Positions 55,912-64,000 are shown, counted from the first letter of the stretch. The stretch is 64,000 nt of DNA from Vibrio nitrifigilis (GCF_015686695.1 NZ_JADPMR010000001.1:2294001-2358000), one strand, 5' to 3'. A program made the numbers and translations. Notes: a model not told the origin generated them from the sequence alone.

Positions 55912-56210
55912 TCCACTCCTTGGGTCGATTCTTCAGCGGGTTGGGGCTTTTCACCCATTTTGTACACCTGCTTAATTTCATACGTCGCGGTATCACGAGC
56001 GATATTGAAATACTTACGGCATCCTGCCGAGTGGTGCCACATTTCGTGATGAAGCCCCTTTGGGTTAGTACGAAAATGGAGAAACTCACCCCATTCTTTA
56101 TCACTGCAATTATCAGGGTCTAACGGACGCTCAAGATGTGCTTGGCCGTGGGGATGAAATTCCTCTTCACTACGCATTTCTTGGCAATAGGGACAATAAA
56201 TATGAAACAT
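55908..56210 (-). CDS. soxD: Sarcosine oxidase delta subunit
   Basis: The 100-residue protein opens with MFHIYCPYCQEMRSEEEF, a zinc-binding Cys-x2-Cys, followed by conserved histidines and WHHSAGCRKYFNIARDT. This is the small zinc-containing delta subunit. The start overlaps nothing upstream (15 bases from soxB) and its stop overlaps soxA. It stabilises the tetrameric enzyme. Confidence 0.93.
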   Translation of the reverse strand: MFHIYCPYCQEMRSEEEFHPHGQAHLERPLDPDNCSDKEWGEFLHFRTNPKGLHHEMWHHSAGCRKYFNIARDTATYEIKQVYKMGEKPQPAEESTQGVE

Positions 56211-56225
56211 TTTGCTCTCCTTAGC

Positions 56226-57479
56226 TTAGTGTGCGACCGCAGACGCGCCGTGCTCATCAACCAGTGAACCATCATGAAAGCGAAACATTGAGAACGGTTT
56301 CGCCAACTCATGCAGTTCCCCTTTTGCTAGCGTTGCGGCAAATACATTGCCAGACCCTGGCGTTGCCTTGAATCCACCCGTTCCCCAACCACAATTGAAG
56401 AACAGATTATCAACGGGGGTGTCGGTGATAATTGGGCAAGCATCATTGGTGGTATCAACAATCCCACCCCATTGACGGTTCATACGTACCCGACTAAATA
56501 TGGGGAACATTTCCACAATGGCTTGGATAGTGTGTTCAATCGTAGGATAAGATCCACGTTGACCGTAGCCGTTGTAGCCATCAATACCCGCACCAATGAC
56601 CAAATCGCCTTTATCCGATTGACTGACATAGCCGTGTACATGATTAGACATAACGACAGTATCGATGACGGGTTTGATCGGTTCAGAAACGAGGGCTTGT
56701 AGGGGGTGAGACTCTAACGGCATTTCGAAGCCCGCGCGTTTTGCCATGACGCCTGAATGTCCAGCGGTAACACAACCAACACGATCGGCTTTGATCACGC
56801 CATGGCGATCGGTTTTCACCCCAACTACCGTGCCATCTTCAATTTCAAAACCTAACACTTCCGTCTGTTGAATTAGATCAACCCCCATGCTGTCCGCACC
56901 CCGAGCAAAACCCCATGCGACCGCATCATGACGAGCGATACCAGCACGCGGCTGCCATGATGCTCCCATCACCGGATAACGGCGATTTTGTGAAATATCC
57001 ATCGCAGGGACAATTTCTTTTACTTGCTTGGCATCCAACACTTCGCCATCAATGCCCTGCATACGGTTGGCGTTCACACGTCGTTCAATATCACGCATAT
57101 CTTGTAAGGTATGACCTACGTTCAAACAGCCTCGCTGAGAGAACATCACGTTGTAGTTCAAATCTTGCGATAACCCTTCCCAAAGCTTTAAAGAGTGTTC
57201 AAAAAGATTGGCGGCCTCATCCCATAAGTAGTTTGAGCGTACAATCGTGGTATTACGCGCGGTGTTACCGCCCCCTAAATACCCTTTTTCAATCACTGCA
57301 ACATTGGTGATACCGTGTTCTTTCGCAAGATAATAAGCCGTTGCTAAGCCGTGACCACCGCCGCCAACAATGATGACGTCGTACTTTTTCTTCGGCTGTG
57401 GATTTCTCCATAGACGCTGCCAGTTTTCGTGATAACCAAAGCTATGTTTTAACAGCCCAAATCCCGAATAACGTTCCAT
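56226..57479 (-). CDS. soxB: Sarcosine oxidase beta subunit
   Basis: The 417-residue flavoprotein has a dinucleotide-binding start (YDVIIVGGGGHGLATAYYLAKEHG), the RNTTIVRSNYLWDEA block, and PRAGIARHDAVAWGFARGAD, whose histidine (H184) fits the covalent FMN attachment site of the family. It oxidises sarcosine at its FAD, giving glycine and hydrogen peroxide, with the methylene passed on to SoxA's folate site. It lies 28 bases after glyA. Confidence 0.94.
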   Translation of the reverse strand: MERYSGFGLLKHSFGYHENWQRLWRNPQPKKKYDVIIVGGGGHGLATAYYLAKEHGITNVAVIEKGYLGGGNTARNTTIVRSNYLWDEAANLFEHSLKLWEGLSQDLNYNVMFSQRGCLNVGHTLQDMRDIERRVNANRMQGIDGEVLDAKQVKEIVPAMDISQNRRYPVMGASWQPRAGIARHDAVAWGFARGADSMGVDLIQQTEVLGFEIEDGTVVGVKTDRHGVIKADRVGCVTAGHSGVMAKRAGFEMPLESHPLQALVSEPIKPVIDTVVMSNHVHGYVSQSDKGDLVIGAGIDGYNGYGQRGSYPTIEHTIQAIVEMFPIFSRVRMNRQWGGIVDTTNDACPIITDTPVDNLFFNCGWGTGGFKATPGSGNVFAATLAKGELHELAKPFSMFRFHDGSLVDEHGASAVAH

Positions 57480-57507
57480 AATTGTTCTCCTAGTTTCCTT
57501 TCCGGGC

Positions 57508-58773
57508 TTAGCGGTACACAGGAAAATCTGCGCATAACGAGATGACCTGAGACTTCACTTGTTGGATTTTTTCTTCCAATAATTCATGGTTATCGAGGAC
57601 ATCAAGAATGTCAGCGATCCAACCGGCCAGCAGAGTGCACTGCTCTTCTTTAAATCCACGGGTCGTTATCACTGGGGAACCGATACGTAATCCAGAGGTG
57701 ACAAACGGTGATTGAGGATCGTTAGGTACGGCATTTTTATTCACGGTAATGTTAGCGCGACCTAATGCGGCATCGGCGGCTTTACCGGTTAATCCTTGCT
57801 TAACTAAACTTAATAAGAACAAGTGGTTATCTGTACCATTGGAAACAATGTCATAGCCACGCGCAGCCAGTATTTCAGCCATAGTTTGCGCATTGATAAT
57901 GACCTGCTGCTGATAAGCAACGAATTCTGGTTGCAGAGCTTCTGCAAAGGCGACCGCTTTTGCCGCTATCACATGCATTAAAGGCCCACCTTGCCCACCT
58001 GGGAATACGGCCGAATTTAATTTTTTCTCTAATTCAGGGTTTTCTAGAGCCAAAATTAGCCCACCCCGAGGTCCTCGCAGGGTTTTATGAGTTGTGGTTG
58101 TGACGACATCAGCCCATGGCACGGGATTGGGATAAAGTTTCGCGGCGACAAGCCCAGCCACATGCGCCATATCGACAAACAGATAAGCATCGACTTTATC
58201 CGCAATTTCTCGAAATTTAGCCCAATCGACTTTACGTGAATAAGCAGAGAACCCAGCCACAATCACTTTAGGCCGATGTTCTAACGCGAGCTGTTCAACT
58301 TGAGCGTAATCGATCTCGCCTGTATCAGGTGTGATTCCATATTGAACCGAGTTGTAGATTTTGCCGGAAAAACTCACTTTTGCTCCGTGAGTGAGGTGAC
58401 CACCGTGATCTAAACTCATCCCTAAAATAGTGTCACCAGGTTGGCATAATGCGGCATAGACAGCAGAGTTCGCTTGTGAGCCGGAATGCGGTTGCACATT
58501 TGCATAGTCGGCACAAAAAAGACGGCATGCTCGCTCCATGGCTAATGTTTCAATTTGGTCGACATATTCGCACCCACCGTAGTAACGCTTCTCTGGATAT
58601 CCTTCGGCATATTTATTAGTTAGCACGGAACCTTGAGCTTCCATAACCCGAGGACTTGCGTAGTTTTCTGACGCAATCAGCTCGATATGTTCCTCTTGAC
58701 GCGTCGCCTCAAGTTGCATTGCCTGCCATATTGCGTCATCGAATCCCTCAATCGAATCGTCTTTTGTAAACAT
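57508..58773 (-). CDS. glyA: Serine hydroxymethyltransferase
   Basis: The 421-residue PLP enzyme has IELIASENYASPRVMEAQGSVLTNKYAEGYP, PHSGSQAN and the PLP-lysine motif VVTTTTHKTLRGPRGG. It joins glycine with methylene-tetrahydrofolate to make serine, using the two products of sarcosine oxidase encoded directly downstream. It is probably a cluster-specific second copy of glyA rather than the housekeeping one; that is inferred from context. It is the first gene of glyA-soxBDAG. Confidence 0.95.
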   Translation of the reverse strand: MFTKDDSIEGFDDAIWQAMQLEATRQEEHIELIASENYASPRVMEAQGSVLTNKYAEGYPEKRYYGGCEYVDQIETLAMERACRLFCADYANVQPHSGSQANSAVYAALCQPGDTILGMSLDHGGHLTHGAKVSFSGKIYNSVQYGITPDTGEIDYAQVEQLALEHRPKVIVAGFSAYSRKVDWAKFREIADKVDAYLFVDMAHVAGLVAAKLYPNPVPWADVVTTTTHKTLRGPRGGLILALENPELEKKLNSAVFPGGQGGPLMHVIAAKAVAFAEALQPEFVAYQQQVIINAQTMAEILAARGYDIVSNGTDNHLFLLSLVKQGLTGKAADAALGRANITVNKNAVPNDPQSPFVTSGLRIGSPVITTRGFKEEQCTLLAGWIADILDVLDNHELLEEKIQQVKSQVISLCADFPVYR

Positions 58774-59140
58774 CTTATCTCTCCATGCCGACGTTGTTAT
58801 TGCCGTCGTTTTCTCCCTTGGTGTAATTAAGATGTTATAGACAGAGCCATTCGGAGAACTGTTTATTAGCGTCTAGGGAAGGTCGATTTGCGACATAATG
58901 AAGTCACGATTCTCCAGAGCCTCAAGCGTTTACTCGAACGAGCATTTGTTTGATTTTACTTCCAGAACATACGATTTCACCGAAAAGCAAAAAACTGCCA
59001 CCCCACAGCACAAAAATCGCGTATTAACTGGTCTACAGTCAGCTTGAGATAGCAGTTAGAGGGCGCTGCTATTCATGAACCATCACCTCTCTACCCCTCT
59101 GACATAAATTATTAAAAATCAAATAAATAAGGATAGAACA
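58774..59140. other. Divergent region between glyA and the second GH3 gene
   Basis: About 367 bases without an ORF, carrying the promoters of the glyA-sox operon and of the secreted beta-glucosidase. It contains the candidate GbdR site at 58881. The last part before the GH3 gene has the ribosome site AAGGATAG. Confidence 0.55.
58881..58896 (-). promoter_or_regulatory. Candidate GbdR-type site upstream of glyA-sox
   Basis: On the reverse strand ATGTCGCAAATCGACC shares ATGTCGC and GACC, with the same five-base spacing, with the gbcA-side site at 36796. It lies 108 bases before glyA. A weaker half site may lie 21 bases away at 58860. Confidence 0.5.
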
Positions 59141-61522
59141 ATGAAATCTGTCACCTCACTATTTCCGCTTAGTGCGGTCGCTGCAGCACTTGCCTTGGCA
59201 TGTTCTCCAGCGGTTATAGCGGCTCACCATTCTGATCATGGACAGAAAGTGACTCCCGAAATGTTAGCCACCCAAATCGTCAAAAAAATGAGTATAACTC
59301 AACGGCTCACGATCCTAGTTGGCCCCGGTTACGGCTACGATGGCAACAATGCATTAAAAACGGTTGAAGGCACTGCTGGATACATTAATGGTCTTGCTGA
59401 TGAAGATAATGGCATCAACCTTCCTGCCGCCGTGCTGTCTGATGGCCCAGCTGGGATTCGTATTGATCCTACTCGCGATGATGATTCCGGAACCTATTAC
59501 GCAACCGCTTTCCCGGTTGGCACTTTACTCGCGTCTAGTTGGGATACCGCACTCGTTGAAAAAGTAGGTGAAGCGGTCGGAGAAGAAGCGCGTGCGTATG
59601 GCGTTGATTTTTGGCTAGCCCCAGGAATGAACATTCAGCGAAATCCACTTAACGGTCGAAATTTTGAATATTTTTCTGAAGACCCTCTGGTCGCTGGGAA
59701 AATAGCCGCGGCAGAAACGCTAGGGGTTCAATCGCAAGGGGTTGGCGTCACCATCAAGCACTTTGTGGCCAATAACTCTGAAACCAATCGAATGAACGTG
59801 GATAATATTATTTCACCTCGTGCGCTGCGTGAAATTTATTTACGTGGGTTTAAAGATACCGTTGAAACAGTACAACCTTGGGCGTTAATGACGTCCTATA
59901 ATAAAGTAAATGGAACATATACATCTCAACATCATGATTTAATTACCGATATCCTGCGCAATGAATGGGGATTTAAAGGATTAGTGATGAGTGATTGGTA
60001 TGCCGGTGACAGCGCGTTAGACCAAGAAAATGCGGGCAACGATCTGTTGCAACCAGGCGGCACTAATTCAGTCAGCGGTGAAGAGCAGTTGAGCGTCTTA
60101 GAAAAAGCCTACTCAGCAGGTACGCTCACTGAAAAAACCATTACTGAAAATGCGATTCATATCGTGACGCAAATGATCAAAACCCCTTCATTTATCCAAG
60201 AAACACCAAGTAATTCACCGGATTTAGATGCACACGCAACGCTTTCCAAACAGGCAGCAGAAGAAAGTATGGTGTTGTTGAAAAACGATGCTTCTACATT
60301 GCCTCTTTACAGTGGTCAAACCGTCGCATCATTTGGTATCGCTCAATACACGACCCGTAAAGGCGGAACAGGTAGTGGGGATGTGCACAGTGAACACACC
60401 ATCAACATTGCAGATGGGTTAGCGGCAGAATTTACAGTGGATAGTACTTTAGAAGATCTCTATAGCACTTGGTATAGCGAAAATAGAACCGAGGATACAG
60501 ACTCTCTGGGCATCAGTACGATTTATTACTGCGATGAACCAGAGTTCAGTGACGACCAAATTACTCGTGCAGCTAAAACCGACAGTGTTGCTGTTATTAG
60601 CCTATCGCGCTTGTCTGGCGAAGGTTCCGACCGCACCGATACTGAAGGTGACTACTTGCTTTCTAGCGATGAAACCGATCTTATTAGCCGAGTTTCTGAA
60701 GCATTCCATGCTCAAGGGAAAAAAGTGGTCGTGATTCTAAATGTACCGGGCGTGATAGATATTGAATCCTGGAAATCCGATGTCGATAGTATTCTCCTTG
60801 CTTACATGCCAGGCCAAGAAGCCGGCACCGCTATTGCCGAAATTCTCGCAGGTGTGACAAACCCGAGTGGGAAATTGGCACAAACCTTCCCTAAATCATA
60901 TTCTGATGTACCATCAGCTGACTCCTTTGATGGTGTTGATACAGATGACGATGGCACAATAGATACTAACTATTATGATGATGGCATTATGGTTGGTTAC
61001 CGGTATTACAGCAGCAATGATGTCGACGTTTCTTACCCATTTGGTTATGGCTTGTCCTACACCAACTTTAGCTATTCTCATCCACGAGTAGTGAATAACA
61101 ACGTGTCGCAGAGCAAAGAAAATGGATCGGTCGAATTAAGTGTCACAATAACCAACACCGGTAATGTAGCAGGCAAAGAAATTGCCGAAGTTTATGTAGC
61201 AGCGCCCCAAAATGGCCTAACCAAACCTAACTATGAGCTAAAAGCTTTCAATAAAACGCATACATTGCAGCCGGGTCGTCGTCAAACCTTGGACTTTGTA
61301 ATTCCTACCCGCTGGTTAGCCAGCTTTGACGCAGCAAACAACCAATGGATCGTCGCATCCGGTAGTTACAAGGCTTACATCAGCCCATCATCTGATATTT
61401 CTCAAATCACCCCGGTCACATTTAGAGTTAATCGTCCGATCGTGATACCAACCACTGCAAATGCCATGGCTCTGCCATCAGGAATAAGCGTGACCGCAAC
61501 GGGAGGTGTCGTCACACCGTAA
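59141..61522 (+). CDS. GH3 beta-glucosidase, predicted secreted, acidic paralogue
   Basis: The 793-residue protein has a Sec signal peptide (about 1-28, AVIAAHH) rather than a clear lipobox. Like the paralogue at 32286 it has VLSDGPAGIRID, KHF, NNSETNRM and the nucleophile D285 in GLVMSDWYAG, then the second GH3 domain and a fibronectin-III-like end. It is richer in Asp and Glu than the other copy, and its inter-domain loop (DTDDDGTIDTNYYDDG) looks like a calcium site. Both end in a similar ALPxG...TGGVxT tail. It should act on beta-glucosides outside the inner membrane. Confidence 0.93.
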   Translation: MKSVTSLFPLSAVAAALALACSPAVIAAHHSDHGQKVTPEMLATQIVKKMSITQRLTILVGPGYGYDGNNALKTVEGTAGYINGLADEDNGINLPAAVLSDGPAGIRIDPTRDDDSGTYYATAFPVGTLLASSWDTALVEKVGEAVGEEARAYGVDFWLAPGMNIQRNPLNGRNFEYFSEDPLVAGKIAAAETLGVQSQGVGVTIKHFVANNSETNRMNVDNIISPRALREIYLRGFKDTVETVQPWALMTSYNKVNGTYTSQHHDLITDILRNEWGFKGLVMSDWYAGDSALDQENAGNDLLQPGGTNSVSGEEQLSVLEKAYSAGTLTEKTITENAIHIVTQMIKTPSFIQETPSNSPDLDAHATLSKQAAEESMVLLKNDASTLPLYSGQTVASFGIAQYTTRKGGTGSGDVHSEHTINIADGLAAEFTVDSTLEDLYSTWYSENRTEDTDSLGISTIYYCDEPEFSDDQITRAAKTDSVAVISLSRLSGEGSDRTDTEGDYLLSSDETDLISRVSEAFHAQGKKVVVILNVPGVIDIESWKSDVDSILLAYMPGQEAGTAIAEILAGVTNPSGKLAQTFPKSYSDVPSADSFDGVDTDDDGTIDTNYYDDGIMVGYRYYSSNDVDVSYPFGYGLSYTNFSYSHPRVVNNNVSQSKENGSVELSVTITNTGNVAGKEIAEVYVAAPQNGLTKPNYELKAFNKTHTLQPGRRQTLDFVIPTRWLASFDAANNQWIVASGSYKAYISPSSDISQITPVTFRVNRPIVIPTTANAMALPSGISVTATGGVVTP

Positions 61523-61531
61523 TAATATATC

Positions 61532-61610
61532 ATCCAATAACCTCAAAGACGCTGACTCAGCGAAAATGTCCTCACGGTTCGGGAACTCATCTTGAGGTTA
61601 TTTGGATATA
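61532..61610. repeat. Dispersed intergenic repeat, short copy D
   Basis: ATCCAATAACCTCAA at 61532-61546 is the inverted counterpart of TTGAGGTTATTTGGAT at 61592-61607, and GACTCAGCGA inside recalls the TTTCAGCGAGA of copies B and C. The 79-base element is a compact palindrome just after the GH3 gene and may also end its transcript. Confidence 0.7.
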
Positions 61611-61787
61611 ACTATGACTAAGCTCTCGTTTTCATTTTTTAATAACTATTTTGATTTTATCTTGAAGGAATTGCGGGCTTAGTCATAAATCCAAACGCCC
61701 TATTTGTTGTTCTCTTCAATTCGTTATAAATTTATTTAACAACAGGATAAACAATAATAAATAACGTTTACCAATAACAGGAGAACA

Positions 61788-62822
61788 GTGGTGGGAAGCT
61801 GTGCTAATTGGATCGCAATCGATATTTTAGATTATCTAAAACAACGAGGAGTTCGACCTGAAATTATACTGTTACATTCTGGAATAACGACCGACGAATT
61901 AGAATGTAATAATGGCAGACTTAACCAGCAACAGTATTGGGCATTTTTAACCTCTTTACTAAATTATAAATCCTTATTTTATGAATACTTAATTGAACAA
62001 AGGCATTCTCCTGAAACAATTCACTTTGTGTACCAACGTTATCCTGAGTTAATTGGCCTGTGTTTAAATAGCCCTGATGTCGCCACAGCCTTGCAAAACT
62101 TTGTTGAAAATCGTGTATTGATTGAAGATACTAATCGCCTAACACTACAATATTGTCAGAATTATTGGCAAATAGAATTAGATAATGAACAACCTGATAA
62201 TATTCTAAGTTTAGGTGCAATAAGCAACTTTATTCTCATCTATAATTTATTAGGATTTTATTGCCAAATCCCACATGTAAAAATAAACATTAGTCACGTT
62301 CCTTCAAGTTATCAGCATCATTTTAATCAATTTTTTAACGATCAATGTGAATATAATCATCACACCCAATCAATGTTAGTTTATAAAGATTCATTAACCA
62401 TAAAAAACTCGCAGTTTAATCATTCTTTATACCAACTACAAAAAATAGAAATTAAAAAGAAATGCTTTACCAATAAAGCCTCGGAGCCATGGGATAGTAT
62501 TGTTGCCGAACTGGTGGAAAAGCTAATAGAGCAACCAGTACCAACCACTAATAGTCAGTTATTAGTAAAAGTATGCCGCCAATTAAATATTAGTCGATGG
62601 ACACTCAACCAACGTTTACAACACAATCACACTCACTTTACCAAAGTGGTGCATCAGGTCAGAATTAAAAAGGCTTGTGATTTATTGATTAACACGAATC
62701 TACCGATGTTGGAAATAAGTCAGCGTTTAGGTCTATCTTCTCAAGCGGTATTTTCTCGGTTATTCAAATCGTCACTCAATTGTTCTCCTCTCGTATACCG
62801 TCGCTGCCATCAAGATAATTAA
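61788..62822 (+). CDS. AraC-family transcriptional regulator
   Basis: The 344-residue protein starts with GTG (61788 or 61791) after CAGGAGAAC. The N-terminal two thirds look like the AraC-type ligand domain of the OruR/ArgR-like group (VRPEIILLHSGITTDELE, QQQYWAFLTSLL), and the C-terminal 100 residues carry the two helix-turn-helices (QLNISRWTLNQRLQ and LEISQRLGLSSQAVFSRLFKSSLNCSPLVYRR). Its target is unknown; it may control the adjacent GH3 gene, which reads in the same direction. It is AT-richer than its neighbours. Confidence 0.87.
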   Translation: MVGSCANWIAIDILDYLKQRGVRPEIILLHSGITTDELECNNGRLNQQQYWAFLTSLLNYKSLFYEYLIEQRHSPETIHFVYQRYPELIGLCLNSPDVATALQNFVENRVLIEDTNRLTLQYCQNYWQIELDNEQPDNILSLGAISNFILIYNLLGFYCQIPHVKINISHVPSSYQHHFNQFFNDQCEYNHHTQSMLVYKDSLTIKNSQFNHSLYQLQKIEIKKKCFTNKASEPWDSIVAELVEKLIEQPVPTTNSQLLVKVCRQLNISRWTLNQRLQHNHTHFTKVVHQVRIKKACDLLINTNLPMLEISQRLGLSSQAVFSRLFKSSLNCSPLVYRRCHQDN

Positions 62823-62919
62823 TGATATAGGCATTCATTTCGTGATTAAACTTAACCTGCTCAATGATAGCGGTCTGAAGTCTGCGTATTGAGGGAATTG
62901 GGGAAACCAAAAACATAGA

Positions 62920-62950
62920 AATGGGGATCATTGTAGAGATGCTCCCCATT
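62920..62950 (-). terminator. Hairpin between the AraC and MarR genes
   Basis: AATGGGGA (62920-62927) pairs with TCCCCATT (62943-62950) across a 15-base loop, 16 bases beyond the stop of the reverse-strand MarR gene. On that strand it is followed by TCTATGTTTTTGG. Confidence 0.55.
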
Positions 62951-62965
62951 ATCTAAAGAGTCTCA

Positions 62966-63391
62966 TTATGCGCGATGTTTAGGCGTAACTAACTTTTTCA
63001 GCAAACGAATAAATTCATCGTGCTCTTCTTTCGTTAAACGCTCAAGGTAAACATCATCGACATTATTGGCTATCGGCGTTGCTTCATTGAGCAACTCTTC
63101 ACCTTCGGGAGTTAAAAAAACAAACCGGCGACGTTTATCTGTCTCACTTTGCTCGCGACGAATTAAACCACGCTTTTCCATTCGTCCTAACATTTCGGCC
63201 AACGTCGCTTTTGTTGTGACAGAGGCATCCATCAATTCTACCTGCTCAATACCTGGTTGGTCTGAGACAGCTCGCATTACAGAATACTGTGGTTTCGTTA
63301 GACTAGGCATGCCACGCTGCCAACTTGCGGTATGTTCTTGAAACAACTTACGCATAAGGTGAAAAGCAACATGGTCTAATTTGGAATACAT
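62966..63391 (-). CDS. MarR-family regulator
   Basis: The 141-residue protein has the MarR winged helix: LTKPQYSVMRAVSDQPGIEQVELMDASVTTKATLAEMLGRMEKRGLI followed by the wing RREQSETDKRRRFVFLTPEG. It is divergent from a UbiX-like decarboxylase subunit gene; such regulators repress hydroxyarylic-acid decarboxylase operons until a phenolic acid binds. Two palindromic sites in the 202-base gap probably are its operators. The inducing ligand is inferred. Confidence 0.92.
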   Translation of the reverse strand: MYSKLDHVAFHLMRKLFQEHTASWQRGMPSLTKPQYSVMRAVSDQPGIEQVELMDASVTTKATLAEMLGRMEKRGLIRREQSETDKRRRFVFLTPEGEELLNEATPIANNVDDVYLERLTKEEHDEFIRLLKKLVTPKHRA

Positions 63392-63495
63392 ATTCTTTTA
63401 CAACTCATCGATTATTGATAACTATCAACACTCTATCATAAGTTTCACAAAAGAGTGGTAGCCTAACTAGAAATGTGAGCGTGGACAGCAAAAAA

Positions 63496-63509
63496 GTTCG
63501 TGCACGATC
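63496..63509. promoter_or_regulatory. MarR operator candidate 1
   Basis: GTTCGTGCACGATC has six-base arms GTTCGT/ACGATC (one mismatch) around GC. It repeats the sequence of the site at 63566, 70 bases away. Confidence 0.6.
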
Positions 63510-63556
63510 TATTTTGTATTCGACCTATTGCATTTAATTGATAGATAGCATAACTT

Positions 63557-63588
63557 ACCCTTAAAGTTCGTACACGAACATTAAGGGT
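63557..63588. promoter_or_regulatory. MarR operator candidate 2, extended palindrome before the UbiX-like gene
   Basis: The core GTTCGT-AC-ACGAAC (63566-63579) is flanked by ACCCTTAA and TTAAGGGT, making a 32-base inverted repeat that ends six bases before the ATG at 63594. A repressor bound here would block the start of transcription or translation of the decarboxylase operon. Confidence 0.7.
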
Positions 63589-63593
63589 ATTCT

Positions 63594-64000
63594 ATGAAAC
63601 TTATAGTAGGAATAACCGGTGCTACTGGTGCACCGTTAGGAGTATCACTGTTGCAAGCGCTCAATGAGATTCCAGATGTAGAAACACATTTGGTTATGTC
63701 GCGCTGGGCAAAAACAACGATTGAATTAGAAACACACTACACAGCTCGAGAAGTCGCAGCGCTTGCCGATGTCACCTACAGTTCATCAGATCAAGCCGCG
63801 GCCATCTCCTCCGGTTCATTTAAAACTGACGGTATGATTATCATCCCTTGCAGCATGAAAACTCTCGCAGGAATTCGCGCTGGCTATGCCGATGGATTAG
63901 TGGGACGAGCCGCAGACGTGGTGCTAAAAGAGAATCGTAAACTCGTTCTTGTACCACGTGAAACCCCTTTGAGTACCATCCATTTAGAAAACATGCTCGC
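63594..64000 (+). CDS. UbiX-like flavin prenyltransferase / hydroxyarylic-acid decarboxylase subunit B, partial (runs off the right edge)
   Basis: The frame is open from ATG 63594 to the window end, 135 residues. It begins MKLIVGITGATGAPLGVSLL, the UbiX/Pad1 FMN-binding start, with later GMIIIPCSMKTLAGIRAGYADGL and RKLVLVPRETPLSTIHLENM. Such enzymes prenylate FMN for a partner UbiD decarboxylase. The MarR regulator upstream, and the family pattern of a UbiD gene following, suggest a phenolic-acid decarboxylase operon (LpdB/VdcB/EcdB type) rather than ubiquinone synthesis; the downstream genes are not visible. Confidence 0.9.
   Translation, partial: MKLIVGITGATGAPLGVSLLQALNEIPDVETHLVMSRWAKTTIELETHYTAREVAALADVTYSSSDQAAAISSGSFKTDGMIIIPCSMKTLAGIRAGYADGLVGRAADVVLKENRKLVLVPRETPLSTIHLENML

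Noticed and set aside
1..64000. tRNA, rRNA, prophage, insertion-sequence or toxin-antitoxin genes
   Set aside because: None was seen by eye on either strand; weak tRNA-like folds cannot be excluded without a covariance search.

Overview
The window looks like a chromosomal segment of a gammaproteobacterium of the Vibrionaceae, most likely a Vibrio. The basis is protein character (PstSCAB, MntH, GH36/LacZ, SdaA and PurU of gammaproteobacterial type), moderate-to-low GC, and several copies of a long imperfect palindromic repeat of the kind found between genes in vibrios. Species cannot be fixed from the sequence. I see no rRNA, tRNA, CRISPR array, transposase, integrase or phage gene.

Layout. 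(1) 1-5559: a divergent TonB-receptor / M16 peptidase-ExbB-ExbD-TonB locus around a Fur-box-like site, resembling the Fus/PqqL 'import a host iron protein and cleave it' systems. (2) 6161-9858: the phosphate ABC transporter pstSCAB. (3) 10058-14551: an aldo/keto reductase, a membrane diguanylate cyclase and an M14 carboxypeptidase. (4) 15106-16479: a signal-peptide-less, harpin-like protein with a C-terminal PL3 pectate lyase domain. (5) 16908-18943: mesX-mesD, a folate-independent methionine synthase pair with a MetR-type site upstream. (6) 19024-26685: a TSUP permease, then a galactoside operon (MelB-type symporter, LacZ, GH36 alpha-galactosidase) with a perfect GalR-type operator. (7) 27231-27834: a cold-shock gene broken by an in-frame TAA and two tiny ORFs. 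(8) 28020-31868: a two-component system and mntR/mntH. (9) 32286-34676 and 59141-61522: two related GH3 beta-glucosidases, the first a predicted lipoprotein, the second a predicted secreted protein; they flank the betaine island. (10) 34828-35217: an orphan LpdD-like protein. (11) 35506-58773: a complete glycine-betaine catabolic island. (12) 61788-64000: an AraC-family regulator, then a MarR regulator divergent from a UbiX-like flavin prenyltransferase that runs off the right edge.

How the betaine island works: a BCCT carrier takes up betaine; GbcAB converts it to dimethylglycine; DgcAB with a dedicated ETF converts that to sarcosine; SoxBDAG converts sarcosine to glycine plus methylene-tetrahydrofolate; GlyA makes serine; SdaA makes pyruvate and ammonia; PurU can release surplus one-carbon units as formate. 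A GbdR-type AraC regulator is encoded inside, and a candidate shared operator word (ATGTCGC-N5-GACC) precedes three of its transcription units.

Taken together (pectate lyase, beta-glucosidases, galactosidases, betaine use, a phenolic-acid-decarboxylase-like locus) the window suggests a bacterium living with plant or algal material. That ecological reading is inference.
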